Below are positions 1 to 9,245 of a stretch of 64,000 nucleotides of DNA, in pieces. Position 1 is the stretch's first letter; each line of letters opens with the position of its first letter. The stretch comes from Chryseobacterium artocarpi (GTDB lineage Bacteria; Bacteroidota; Bacteroidia; Flavobacteriales; Weeksellaceae), in contig NZ_MAYH01000034.1 of the NCBI RefSeq assembly GCF_001684975.1, forward strand, positions 434,001 through 498,000. The letters run 5' to 3'. The position numbers were made by a program, and so were the translations under genes. The notes under the pieces were generated by a model, which was not told the origin of the DNA, made no database searches, and saw only the letters and a list, made by a program, of their open reading frames with translations.

Positions 1-707
1 TTTTACTTTTACTATTATGTACTGCTAATCTTTTTTCACAGAATCTTCTTACTCCGAAAAATATCAAAATTGATCCGAACCTGATAAAAAACGAAGTATC
101 AGAATCTATATGGTATCTGGAGCGTGATGGGAAAAAATTAGAATTTGGCAGAGTGATTACTGAGCTCAGAAAGCTCAATTCTACGGATCTTCTTATCAAA
201 ATTAATGTAAAAATGACACCTGAGCGTGATACCAAATATGTAGATTCCAGTGTGGTAAAAATAGCCAACTTCCAACCGGTCTATCATTCATCTTTTAACC
301 CGCACAGATCTATTGAGCTTAAATTTGGAAAAACTCATGTTACCGGATACTATGCCGACACACAGGGCGGTAAAAAAAAAAAAATTAATATAGCAGCATC
401 CAATTATTTCGACAGCAGCATCTACCCTGCCCTCATTAGATTTATTGAATTAAAAAAAGGATATACTCCGGAGCTTGTTATTTTTAATTATACCTCAGAT
501 ATTGTGAAAGGAATACAGAGAGCTTATATAAAAGACGTTCAGGAAACAGTACTGGAAGGAAGGATAGTCTGGGTAGTAAAAACCACCGATGATATTACAG
601 ATCTTGAATCATGGGTGACTCATTTTATTGATGCTGAAACAAGAAAAGTCATCAGGCAGGATATAAAGCTGGGAGAAACAAAAATGAGTATGGAAGTCAT
701 CAAATAA
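1..707 (+). CDS. Secreted protein, DUF3108-like, 5' end outside window
   Basis: The reading frame is open from the left edge, so the gene starts upstream; a GTG at position 153 in the same frame is not the start. Translated from position 3, the frame begins with a Leu-rich stretch ending in ANLFSQ, a typical Bacteroidota signal-peptide end, followed by about 220 residues rich in beta-strand patterns. The C-terminal part (KTTDDITDLESWVTHFIDAE and following) resembles DUF3108/outer-membrane-lipoprotein-sorting-like beta sheets in which a Trp-containing strand is followed by 'ID.ETRKVIRQD'. The family call is tentative. Probable periplasmic or envelope protein. A good terminator follows directly. 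Confidence 0.6.
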   Translation, partial: LLLLLCTANLFSQNLLTPKNIKIDPNLIKNEVSESIWYLERDGKKLEFGRVITELRKLNSTDLLIKINVKMTPERDTKYVDSSVVKIANFQPVYHSSFNPHRSIELKFGKTHVTGYYADTQGGKKKKINIAASNYFDSSIYPALIRFIELKKGYTPELVIFNYTSDIVKGIQRAYIKDVQETVLEGRIVWVVKTTDDITDLESWVTHFIDAETRKVIRQDIKLGETKMSMEVIK

Positions 708-714
708 AAAAATC

Positions 715-751
715 AATAAAGTTTATCAATATGGTAAACTTTATTCTTTTT
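715..751 (+). terminator. Rho-independent terminator
   Basis: Perfect 11-bp inverted repeat (715-725 with 735-745), a 9-nt loop, then a short T-rich run. It closes the secreted-protein gene that ends at 707. Confidence 0.75.
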
Positions 752-856
752 ACAGAAATCCTCTATTTAAGGACACTACCCAAACAAAAACACCGCTTAA
801 AAACTGATAACCAAAAAATCGCAATCAAATATATCACAACGAAAGGAAAAAATAAT

Positions 857-864
857 TAACTTTG
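857..864 (+). promoter_or_regulatory. Bacteroidota -7 box for the GG-leader peptide gene
   Basis: TAACTTTG matches the Bacteroidota -7 consensus TAnnTTTG. No clear -33 TTG was seen at the usual distance. It implies a leader of about 75 nt before the ATG at 945. Confidence 0.4.
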
Positions 865-944
865 AGTAATACTTAAACACCAAATGTCAAAATCCTGCTT
901 GACGTAAAACGTTCAGGAAGTAAACCAACTCAATATTATTAACT

Positions 945-1079
945 ATGAAAAATGCCAAATTACTAAGCAGAGATGCTCAGAAAACAATCAACGGCGGAGC
1001 GGCAGGACGTTTTTGCTGTGAGTACAATTACAAAGGACAATGTATTTTATGGATCGGTCCGGGACAATATTGCCCGTAG
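945..1079 (+). CDS. Bacteriocin-like GG-leader peptide (44 aa)
   Basis: A short gene: ATG at 945, TAG at 1077. The N-terminus, MKNAKLLSRDAQKTINGG, has the form of a double-glycine leader: charged start, hydrophobic pairs, and a Gly-Gly cleavage motif at residues 17-18. The predicted core of about 26 residues (AAGRFCCEYNYKGQCILW and following) contains four cysteines. Flavobacteria carry many such 'bacteriocin-like' orphan precursors. No C39-peptidase transporter or modification enzyme lies next to it. It has its own -7 box (857-864) and a strong terminator (1113-1142), so it is probably transcribed alone. The second peptide of this type is at 50959-51126. Export and antimicrobial function are inferred from the leader only. 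Confidence 0.75.
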   Translation: MKNAKLLSRDAQKTINGGAAGRFCCEYNYKGQCILWIGPGQYCP

Positions 1080-1112
1080 AAAATGCATCTATAAAACTAA
1101 ACACTTACAATT

Positions 1113-1142
1113 AAAGCCGGAATCTTCCGGCTTTCTGTTTTA
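1113..1142 (+). terminator. Rho-independent terminator
   Basis: AAAGCCGG, loop AATCTT, CCGGCTTT, then a T-rich run. It ends the 44-aa GG-leader peptide transcript and separates it from groES. Confidence 0.85.
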
Positions 1143-1259
1143 TATTTTTCTGCCAAATTTTCACATTCGGGAATAAAAATCTGCCATTTCAGCCATCTAG
1201 GTTTCATGGCATACATTTAGAGAATTACAACACAGAAATAATTAAAAAATAAATATATT

Positions 1260-1538
1260 ATGTCAGTAAACTTTAAACCATTGGCAGACAGAGTTTTGGT
1301 AGAGCCAATCGCAGCAGAAACTAAAACAGCTTCAGGAATCATTATCCCGGATACTGCAAAGGAAAAGCCGCAAGAAGGTACTGTAGTAGCAGTAGGTCCT
1401 GGTAAAAAAGATGAGCCTACAACTGTTCAGGTAGGTGACAAAGTACTTTATGGAAAATATTCAGGTGCTGAATTAAAGTTGGAAGGGAAAGATTACTTAA
1501 TCGTAAGAGAAGCTGATCTATTGGGAATCATCGGATAA
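1260..1538 (+). CDS. groES: Co-chaperonin GroES
   Basis: 92-residue GroES (Hsp10), normal length. It begins [15 protein letters not shown], has the mobile-loop region around residues 20-30 ([11 protein letters not shown]) and the 'GTVVAVGPG' and '[12 protein letters not shown]' beta-barrel motifs. It caps the GroEL ring and closes the folding chamber in the cytoplasm. The ATG is preceded by an A-rich tract rather than a Shine-Dalgarno sequence. groEL follows after 103 bp and is presumably co-transcribed. No CIRCE element (TTAGCACTC-N9-GAGTGCTAA) was found upstream, so HrcA control is not supported here. Confidence 0.98.
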   Translation: MSVNFKPLADRVLVEPIAAETKTASGIIIPDTAKEKPQEGTVVAVGPGKKDEPTTVQVGDKVLYGKYSGAELKLEGKDYLIVREADLLGIIG

Positions 1539-3330
<1,792 letters not shown>

Positions 3331-3412
3331 ATACAGAAAATCTAAAGAACTTTTTACTTAAAATTTTATTTGCAATTATATATCATATATGAGTTTAAAG
3401 TGTAAATTTGAA

Positions 3413-3420
3413 TATCAACC
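3413..3420 (+). promoter_or_regulatory. Candidate -7 box
   Basis: TAAATTTG fits TAnnTTTG, 42 bp before the ATG at 3462. No convincing -33 box. Confidence 0.35.
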
Positions 3421-3461
3421 GTAATTACAACAAAAAGTACATTCAAACCGATTAATCAATC

Positions 3462-4013
3462 ATGAAAAAGTTCGCATTACTTATTTTTATATGTTTATGT
3501 ATAAATCTGTTTTCACAAAAAAATATAATTCAAGATTTAAAAATTGTTGATTATGAATTAATATCGAATAATAAAATTGAAATTAAATCTTACGCTACAT
3601 TAGATAAGAAAGGAAACTTAACCGTCTATTCAGATAGCTGGGATGGGAAAAATTATTTCCAATACATATTAACTTCAGAAGAAATTAACCAATTAAACTC
3701 ATTATCAGGCAAAAATATTGAATCCTTTGTCAAACAAAAACAACTCAATAGGAATGAATATTTCGCAGGAAATCCAAGATTTATTTCTTATAAATCCAAC
3801 GGAAAAGTTTATAGTCTTTGCTTTATTGAGCCATTTATGAATAATGAATTTATGGACATCCTAAAAATTCTAAATTCAAAAATATACAAACATGATGAAA
3901 CTGCTAAAATTCAAATGCAGACAAACGATTTCGAAAAAGTTGAAATTGAAATTATTGAAAGAAGCAAAGTAGATAATTACTTACCAACAAAAGCAGTTAT
4001 TATTCAAAATTAA
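3462..4013 (+). CDS. Secreted protein of unknown function (183 aa)
   Basis: A clear signal peptide (MKKFALLIFICLCINLFSQ) precedes about 164 residues that I do not recognise. The protein is Asn/Lys/Ile-rich with Tyr- and Trp-containing strands (SDSWDGKNYFQYILTSEE), suggesting a small periplasmic beta fold. Base composition is more AT-rich than groEL and resembles the next two genes. It lies between two direct copies of the groEL 3' end, so it was probably inserted, or arose through a local duplication that left the second groEL tail behind. The flanking arrangement is seen; the mechanism is inferred. Confidence 0.7.
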   Translation: MKKFALLIFICLCINLFSQKNIIQDLKIVDYELISNNKIEIKSYATLDKKGNLTVYSDSWDGKNYFQYILTSEEINQLNSLSGKNIESFVKQKQLNRNEYFAGNPRFISYKSNGKVYSLCFIEPFMNNEFMDILKILNSKIYKHDETAKIQMQTNDFEKVEIEIIERSKVDNYLPTKAVIIQN

Positions 4014-4065
4014 AAAACTCCCCTTTTTAAATATTCTCCAAAGTCCAGAGACTTCAGAGAATGTC

Positions 4066-4199
4066 TGTGTTATCACTGAAGTAAAGAGTGCTGAACCAGC
4101 TATGCCAATGGGTGGTGGAATGCCAGGAATGATGTAATAGCAAATCACTAAGACAATTTAATATGTAAACTGTTCTACTTTTGTAGGATGATTTATCAA
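4066..4199 (+). pseudogene. Remnant groEL 3' end (direct repeat copy 2)
   Basis: A 75-bp near-identical copy of the groEL C-terminal codons ([20 protein letters not shown] and following residues, including the stop), then a decayed copy of the groEL terminator. There is no upstream groEL sequence. The coding part has one change while the terminator part has many, which is odd for neutral decay and may mean that the coding part was the exchanged or recognised segment. Confidence 0.85.
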
Positions 4200-4226
4200 A
4201 AATTCCTGCACAAAAATAAAGTTTTG

Positions 4227-4234
4227 TACATTTG
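4227..4234 (+). promoter_or_regulatory. Candidate -7 box
   Basis: TACATTTG fits TAnnTTTG, 33 bp before the ATG at 4268. It also overlaps the TTG at 4232, which argues against that TTG being the start codon. Confidence 0.45.
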
Positions 4235-4267
4235 AGAGTTAGCCATAATTTCAATTTTCTTTATATA

Positions 4268-5041
4268 ATGAAACAGTTATTTTTAAAACAACCGATATAT
4301 ATAATCTTAATTATCCTTGTTATAATTATTCTCTATCCCATATGTTTAAACTTCTTTATAGATAGTTCAAATGAACGAGGTGTATTTGGTGACAGCTTTG
4401 GAGCATTAAATACATTCTTTTCAGCGTTAGCATTTTGTGGTGTAGTTATCTCAATAATAATCCAAAGAAAAGATTTCGATGAATCAAAATATCAATATCT
4501 TCATGATCGAATGACAAGTTTTATGTATGTTCAATTAGATAGATATGAAAAAATTTTAGAAAAATTAGAAATAGTAAATAATGATGTGAAAATCTGTAAT
4601 AACGAAGCACTAATTTATTTATTTGAAAATTTAAAACCTATCTATATTGAATTTGCAGAAACAAGAGAACAAAGATTAAATATAGCTTTAAATAGCAAAG
4701 AAGCAATCTTACAAAATCTAAATTTAATCAAAGAATCAAATAGTAAAATATCATCTTTTATAATATCAACTGATAATTGTTTTTTAACATTAAACGATAT
4801 TTTAAACACAAGTGAATTAACTATCAATGATAAAAATGAATTAAAATCTATCTTTAATAAAAATTTAGGATATATGTTTCCAAGTCTTATGAAAACTATG
4901 TACAATACAATTTATTTGGCTAGAATGTTTAGTTTTCAACTAGACATATGTTATGATGATTTCTCATCCTTAATGACACTTTTGAATAGAATACAATATT
5001 TTCAAATCTTTCACCATGGTAATAAAAACTACTATAGTTAA
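4268..5041 (+). CDS. Putative AbiC-like (phage abortive infection) membrane protein
   Basis: 257 residues from the ATG at 4268; the frame is open to a TTG at 4232 but that lies in the promoter. Two hydrophobic segments (about residues 9-30 and 46-66) bracket the motif GVFGDSFGALNTFFSALAF, followed by charged IQRKDFDES. This 'FGD.FG..N..FS.LAF.G' signature is the hallmark of the putative abortive-infection family (putAbiC, PF16872), known mostly from defence-rich regions. The C-terminal 190 residues are helical and cytosolic by inference. Defence function is a family-level suggestion only. It lies directly behind the duplicated groEL tail and faces the HTH gene at 5248. Very AT-rich. Confidence 0.6.
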   Translation: MKQLFLKQPIYIILIILVIIILYPICLNFFIDSSNERGVFGDSFGALNTFFSALAFCGVVISIIIQRKDFDESKYQYLHDRMTSFMYVQLDRYEKILEKLEIVNNDVKICNNEALIYLFENLKPIYIEFAETREQRLNIALNSKEAILQNLNLIKESNSKISSFIISTDNCFLTLNDILNTSELTINDKNELKSIFNKNLGYMFPSLMKTMYNTIYLARMFSFQLDICYDDFSSLMTLLNRIQYFQIFHHGNKNYYS

Positions 5042-5247
5042 TTTCTAGTTTAGTTTTTTAGAAAAATAAAGACTTCCGCTTTATGGATCTTTATCATATC
5101 TCATACGTATCATCTTTTAACCTAACTAAAATTTCCCAATTTTACTTTTATTTCTTTCTATGGCGCACACAAATATGCCAAGCGGAAATGTATATTAGGA
5201 AAGATCAAGCGTTTTCATGAGATACCGCCTTTGGATGTTGATCTTCA

Positions 5248-5535
5248 CTAGGATTTTTTCTTTATTTCGATTTCTTTTACAAATTCGTATTTCTCTTCCA
5301 AAATTGGCTGTTCTGGCCAGAAGTCTTTTGGAGAGCATCCCAGAGCTTTTGATATTAAGTTTAAGCTTTTAATATTATACTTCGCCGTTTTGGAATGTGC
5401 TTCAATATCTGAAATATAACTTGTACTCTTACCAATAGCTAAAGAGAGTGAAGTTTGACTAATACCTCTCTGTTCCCTTATTTCTTTCACTTTTGAAATT
5501 ATATATCGTTCTATTTCGTCTAAAGAATCATGCAT
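5248..5535 (-). CDS. Small XRE-family helix-turn-helix regulator
   Basis: 95 residues from the ATG at 5535; the frame extends eight codons upstream but without a better start. The core IREQRGISQTSLSLAIGKST.. then ..SYISDIEAHSK is a classic XRE/Cro helix-turn-helix (residues about 15-70), followed by LISKALGCSPKDFWPEQ. Such single-domain repressors usually regulate themselves. A perfect 14-bp palindrome at 5572-5585 lies 37 bp upstream and is a likely operator. It converges with the AbiC-like gene, so it is not in the same transcript. It may control that gene or the structured region at 5.7 kb, but nothing in the sequence decides this. Confidence 0.85.
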   Translation of the reverse strand: MHDSLDEIERYIISKVKEIREQRGISQTSLSLAIGKSTSYISDIEAHSKTAKYNIKSLNLISKALGCSPKDFWPEQPILEEKYEFVKEIEIKKKS

Positions 5536-5571
5536 AATGACAAAGTGAGCCAAAAACAAAATAAAAAACTA

Positions 5572-5585
5572 AGGACTATAGTCCT
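5572..5585. promoter_or_regulatory. 14-bp perfect palindrome, candidate operator
   Basis: AGGACTATAGTCCT reads the same on both strands. It sits just upstream of the XRE-family regulator's start, where an autoregulatory operator would be expected. Confidence 0.5.
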
Positions 5586-5699
5586 GTATATTGAAAATAT
5601 TATTATATTTGGAAAAGATTACTCATTAGAGTAATTTTGCGATACTTCAAAGAAATATAGAAGCTATTGCTTAGAGTCTTGTCATAGAAAACTGGTAAT

Positions 5700-5945
5700 T
5701 TTTAAAGCAACAAGATGATAAGTATGAAGCTCACGACCTAGGCGTGGGCTCTCTTATCTGTTGCACGGTATACCAGTACCTCTATGACAGATATTGTAGA
5801 GTCTCATGCCGTTTTTATTTTCATGCTGTTCTGCTTTTCTACAATCATCTTTTTCTAAGCCAGCTTTACCATATAAAGTATCATGATACGGTACAATGGG
5901 GTGTACAATCCATTGCGGCTTTAGGGCTTTTAGAGAAACACAAAT
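5700..5945. other. Structured noncoding leader or repeat element
   Basis: A stretch without a convincing gene but dense in inverted repeats. Hairpin 1, 5707-5764: arms GCAACA/TGTTGC, GATAAG/CTTATC and AGCTCACG/CGTGGGCT around ACCTAGG. Then GGTA..TACC at 5767-5780; CTCTA..TAGAG at 5780-5801; a competing pair ATTGTAGA (5793-5800) with TCTACAAT (5838-5845); the 12-bp palindrome GTATCATGATAC at 5878-5889; and a CAATGG/CCATTG pair near 5895-5915. The same bases take part in alternative pairings, as in a regulatory leader. It ends about 100 bp before the unknown gene at 6046. A frame at 5744-6019 is open but has no codon or family signal, so I do not call it. It could equally be a mobile palindromic element. 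Confidence 0.45.
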
Positions 5946-6045
5946 TCTATCTTATTCATTCGGCTTGTATAGACAGGAAGCTCAGGCATTGCAGGGCTTA
6001 CTTCTTTACTGCCGAGTAAAATCGTGCAAAAAAAAATACACTCTC

Positions 6046-6609
6046 ATGAAAAAAAACAGAACAGGCTTTCAATCTACATTAGAAAAAAGTCCCAAGAAGC
6101 ACTCCGGCGTACAGCTAATGGAAACTTTTTTCGAGTTCAATGATCTGGCAACAACCAAAGAGCTGCTAAACACCATTATGAACTATGCTGTAAAAAGAAA
6201 TAGCTGGATAAAAGAAGATCCTTCCGTCGTTTATCATTTTCATCAGGCAATGCGTTCCTTTGTCCGTGCAGGCTACTTTCTAATACTGAGAGAAAAGAAA
6301 TGTAAAGTCAATACTCAGTTGGAAGATGTTTCACCTCTGGCTCTTGGCTTGCTTACGGAGAAAGAATACCAAAATCCTCTACTGGTATTTAAAAAAGCAT
6401 TCAGGGAATACAGCATCAAAGAATTTGATTACTTCATTTCGGGAATGGTTTATTTCTCACTCGGCATCTATGACAATCTACCGGAAAGGAATATGATAAG
6501 CCCATACATACATCTCACCAAAATGCTGGATGCCGCATATCTTATTATCGAAAGAAAAAATATAAAGCCCGCTCTGCAAAGTCGGGAGATTTTACCCGCA
6601 AAAAAATAA
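6046..6609 (+). CDS. Conserved-looking protein of unknown function (187 aa)
   Basis: The start is the ATG at 6046 behind an A-rich tract; the 50 codons upstream in frame overlap the structured leader and do not look coding. The protein is soluble and helical: a basic N-terminus, then FFEFNDLATTKELLNTIMNY, RNSWIKEDPSVVYHFHQAMR and SFVRAGYFLILREKKCKV. I do not recognise the family. No membrane segment or signal peptide. The base composition is less AT-rich than the neighbouring accessory genes. The structured region ahead of it may be its leader. Confidence 0.6.
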   Translation: MKKNRTGFQSTLEKSPKKHSGVQLMETFFEFNDLATTKELLNTIMNYAVKRNSWIKEDPSVVYHFHQAMRSFVRAGYFLILREKKCKVNTQLEDVSPLALGLLTEKEYQNPLLVFKKAFREYSIKEFDYFISGMVYFSLGIYDNLPERNMISPYIHLTKMLDAAYLIIERKNIKPALQSREILPAKK

Positions 6610-6692
6610 AATCCACAGCCATAAATTTCAAACATCAGGGTAAAAAACCGCTTTTATCCTCTTCTATACCCCATCCAGCCACTTTAATACCC

Positions 6693-6724
6693 GTCTTTAG
6701 CCCCTTCGCAAAGGGGCTAAAGAC
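6693..6724. repeat. Perfect 14-bp hairpin
   Basis: GTCTTTAGCCCCTT, loop CGCA, then the exact reverse complement. The first of a set of C-rich palindromes in a gene-free stretch. There is no following T-run, so it is not a standard terminator for the gene ending at 6609. Confidence 0.8.
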
Positions 6725-6730
6725 ACTTTC

Positions 6731-6957
6731 ATAACCACCTAGAACCCCTTACCTAAGGGGATACACACCCTTCAAAACTCCCTTCAGACCGTTGAATAAC
6801 TGGGTATACCCCCTTATACAACCCCCTCTACCCCCTTCTATAACCCCCTAGAGCCCCTTACCTAAGGGGATGTACCCCCTTCGGAACTGCCTATACCCCG
6901 TCCATCAACCTGGTATCCCCCCTTATGCAACCCCCTCTACCCCCTTAGGTAAGGGGG
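6731..6957. repeat. C-rich 109-bp tandem duplication with palindromes
   Basis: Two imperfect copies of a unit of about 109 bp start at 6731 and 6840, each opening with ATAACC.CCTAGA.CCCCTT. Each contains the short palindrome CCCCTTACCTAAGGGG (6745-6760 and 6854-6869). A third, inverted form, CCCCCTTA-GG-TAAGGGGG, closes the block at 6940-6957. The whole block is strongly C-rich on the plus strand in an otherwise AT-rich genome. An open frame at 6870-7091 runs through it but looks like a by-product of the repeats. The rest of the gap between 6610 and 7149 shows only a candidate promoter. Confidence 0.75.
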
Positions 6958-7113
6958 TAATCCTACCTGAAAAAGCAGATCAAGGTGAGATAAATATTGA
7001 TAGATTCATCATAGGATCATCATCCGAAGAAAAGGAAATACCACTCCGCCAAAGCTTCCTATTTTACAGAAATACTCCTTATTTCTTATAGCTAAGAAGA
7101 TCTTTATAATTCG

Positions 7114-7121
7114 TAGATTTG
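7114..7121 (+). promoter_or_regulatory. Candidate -7 box
   Basis: TAGATTTG fits TAnnTTTG, 29 bp before the ATG at 7150. Confidence 0.4.
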
Positions 7122-7149
7122 GGCATCAAAAAACTAAAAACTATTTATC

Positions 7150-7815
7150 ATGAGAAGCTCAATTTTAGTAATTACGTTATTACTCTCAGCATTTTTACGT
7201 GCACAAAATCATTCAGATACCACCGACCAAATGATTGATAAAATATGCTCGGACCTCAAGCAAAATGAAAGTATGAGCGATTCATTAAAAATCAAAAATA
7301 TATCCCAAAAATTTATTCATCCTTATTTGGCTCAATTTTCAGATTCTGAACGTCAAGAGAAATTCAATCATTTATATTTCAGATTACAGAACAGATGTCA
7401 AAGTTTTAAAGATTATTTACAAAGAATAGATCCTATAAAAAGTGATAATTGGGCAAGATTGAATACGCTTCCTGACATTACAGTATCCGAAAGTGAAATC
7501 AAAAAATTTAAGAATAGTAGTAAATTCTATTATTTAGAATATGATGGTGATCAAAAAACAATCGTAAAAACTGACAAAAATTTCTGGGTAGAAACTTTTA
7601 CTGACGGGACCTATTCAAAATTATCCTACAAATGGATCAGTAAAAATAAATTTGAACTGGAGTTCATTGAAAGCAATAACAATGGAAGAAAGAATTTCAG
7701 CAAAAAAGGAGATCGATACATTTATCAAGTTATCAATAAAGAAAATAATTTCTACTGGATTCTTGTTGAAACTTCTGACGAAATAATCAAATTTAAATTA
7801 TTTGTGGAAAGTTAA
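7150..7815 (+). CDS. Secreted protein of unknown function (221 aa)
   Basis: Signal peptide MRSSILVITLLLSAFLRAQ, then a mature domain of about 200 residues. The first half is helical (SDTTDQMIDKICSDLKQNES). The second half is beta-rich (KFYYLEYDGDQKTIVKTDK, FWVETFTDGTYSKLSYKW). I recognise no family or catalytic motif. Probably periplasmic. It has its own -7 box. The neighbours at 7919 and 8455 are also unknown or poorly known and follow on the same strand with gaps of about 100 and 30 bp. Confidence 0.7.
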   Translation: MRSSILVITLLLSAFLRAQNHSDTTDQMIDKICSDLKQNESMSDSLKIKNISQKFIHPYLAQFSDSERQEKFNHLYFRLQNRCQSFKDYLQRIDPIKSDNWARLNTLPDITVSESEIKKFKNSSKFYYLEYDGDQKTIVKTDKNFWVETFTDGTYSKLSYKWISKNKFELEFIESNNNGRKNFSKKGDRYIYQVINKENNFYWILVETSDEIIKFKLFVES

Positions 7816-7918
7816 CAATCCTTACACATTGAATTTTCAGCTCAATAAAGAATTAAGAAACAGTAAAAGGAAGCTAGCTGAACGCACCTATACAGTACTT
7901 AGCATTAAATAAAAAAAC

Positions 7919-8422
7919 ATGAAAAAATTATTAAATAAACTTATTATCATTGAGTTTGAAGACAAAGAACCACAAAAAGGAATTTTAATTAACTATAGTA
8001 AAAACTGGTTTTTAATCAAATCCAATCCTGTTGATTTTGTTTTAGATGGATATTCTATTATAAAAAATTGTAATATCAAAAATATTACAACAAATGATGA
8101 TACTGAATTTGTAGAAAAAGCAATGGAATTAAAAGGCATTTCGGTTGGTAAGAAAATACATAAAATACCACTTAAAAATTTTGATTCAATAGTTGAGAGT
8201 ATACAGAAAAACTTTGGAATTTTCAGTTTGGCTAAGAAAAGAGGTGATGCTATTTATCCCGGGAAATTAAAAAAACTTACTGATGAAAAAATTATTCTAA
8301 CCTGGATTGATTTGAACGCAAATTGGGGGGAAGAAAGAGAGTTTACAAAAGATAAAATAAGAACCATTGATTTTGATAGTGACTATTTATTTTCCTTAAA
8401 ATTACTAGCCGAAAATAAATAA
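7919..8422 (+). CDS. Unknown protein with two Sm-like halves (167 aa)
   Basis: No signal peptide. The two halves look alike in pattern. The first (residues about 8-60) has 'LIIIEFEDKEPQKGILINYS..WFLIK' ending in DGYSIIKNCNIKNI. The second (about 105-160) has 'YPGKLKKLTDEKIILTWIDL' ending in EREFTKDKIRTIDFDSDY. The order, a short strand, 'G.L', a strand, then an acidic turn followed by 'I..I', is like Sm/SH3-type barrels. I infer a tandem small-barrel protein but know no function. Spacing of 32 bp to the RDD gene suggests co-transcription. Confidence 0.6.
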   Translation: MKKLLNKLIIIEFEDKEPQKGILINYSKNWFLIKSNPVDFVLDGYSIIKNCNIKNITTNDDTEFVEKAMELKGISVGKKIHKIPLKNFDSIVESIQKNFGIFSLAKKRGDAIYPGKLKKLTDEKIILTWIDLNANWGEEREFTKDKIRTIDFDSDYLFSLKLLAENK

Positions 8423-8454
8423 TAACTATTGAACGTCATTATAAATAATAACCA

Positions 8455-9006
8455 TTGAGAATATCAGAATTAAAAGTTCACAGAATCATCCATAGACCAT
8501 CAAGAATAACTGACAAACATGGACGTAGAATTTTTGAAGAATACGAGTATGACTTCAAATACAATCCATATTTTAAAAATAGTGAAACACAAAGATTATT
8601 TGCGAAAATTATAGATATACTTCCGTGTATTTTAATCTTACTTTATTTTTTCAACCTTACAATCCTTAAAAGTTTACTTTCCGCTACTGCATTAGTTATC
8701 ATGTATGGTACAATCAGCGAAGCAATATTTGGAAAAACTTTAGGTAAGAAAATATTTAAGTTAATTGTAATTGATGATTTTGCTAACACACCATCATTAT
8801 CAACGTCTTTAAAACGAAATATTCTTTGTTTAATTAATCTTTTTCCCACTTTTACAGAAGGGCAAGACAGAGCTGGAGTCTGGGGCATAAGTATGAATTT
8901 TAATATGTATCTCAACAACAAATTTGCTAAGACGTATATTGTAAAAGAAAAAATGCTGAAAGAAATAGAGGAAATGCTGGAGAAGCAAATTAAACAAAAA
9001 CAGTGA
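8455..9006 (+). CDS. RDD-family membrane protein
   Basis: 183 residues. RLFAKIIDILPC with following hydrophobic residues (about 47-75) is the RDD domain start, with two membrane segments. FGKTLGKKIFKLIVIDD is the characteristic cytosolic loop, and a third hydrophobic region follows. RDD proteins are small inner-membrane proteins of uncertain, possibly transport-related, role. The only possible initiator near the 5' end is the TTG at 8455, as a stop lies just before it. The upstream 30 bp contains two near-copies of AATAACTATTGA / AATAACCATTGA, so the original start may have been altered by a small duplication. Confidence 0.65.
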   Translation: MRISELKVHRIIHRPSRITDKHGRRIFEEYEYDFKYNPYFKNSETQRLFAKIIDILPCILILLYFFNLTILKSLLSATALVIMYGTISEAIFGKTLGKKIFKLIVIDDFANTPSLSTSLKRNILCLINLFPTFTEGQDRAGVWGISMNFNMYLNNKFAKTYIVKEKMLKEIEEMLEKQIKQKQ

Positions 9007-9245
9007 AGAACAGGAAGCTGATAGCTTTACAATACGAAACAAAATGATAAAAAAAAGACAATTAAAAAAATTGATACAAATTCATTTTGGAATAAAAAAA
9101 TAGTCTAGTAAATGTATTTGCTCATATATGTCTATTTGTATAAATACTCATCTGGTTAAAAGCGATTTTAGAAAATTCTCTTTAACTTTTTCCCTATCTT
9201 TAAACCACTATTTCCTCATCACAATTTAAACTAAAATCTACACCA

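Noticed and set aside
973..1176. Plus-strand frame overlapping the small peptide gene
   Set aside because: Shadow frame of the 44-aa GG-leader gene and its terminator; no coding signal of its own.
1182..1211. TGCCAT ... ATGGCA inverted repeat upstream of groES
   Set aside because: Six-base arms 18 bases apart in AT-rich DNA are too weak to call an operator, and it is unlike CIRCE.
5074..5187. TTCCGCTT / AAGCGGAA inverted pair downstream of the AbiC-like gene
   Set aside because: Eight-base arms nearly 100 bases apart, with no further pairing; likely chance.
5744..6019. 91-aa frame in the structured region
   Set aside because: Runs through dense inverted repeats, has no family match or plausible codon pattern, and ends shortly before the real gene at 6046.
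6870..7091. 73-aa frame in the C-rich repeats
   Set aside because: Proline-rich translation comes from the repeat block; no start context.
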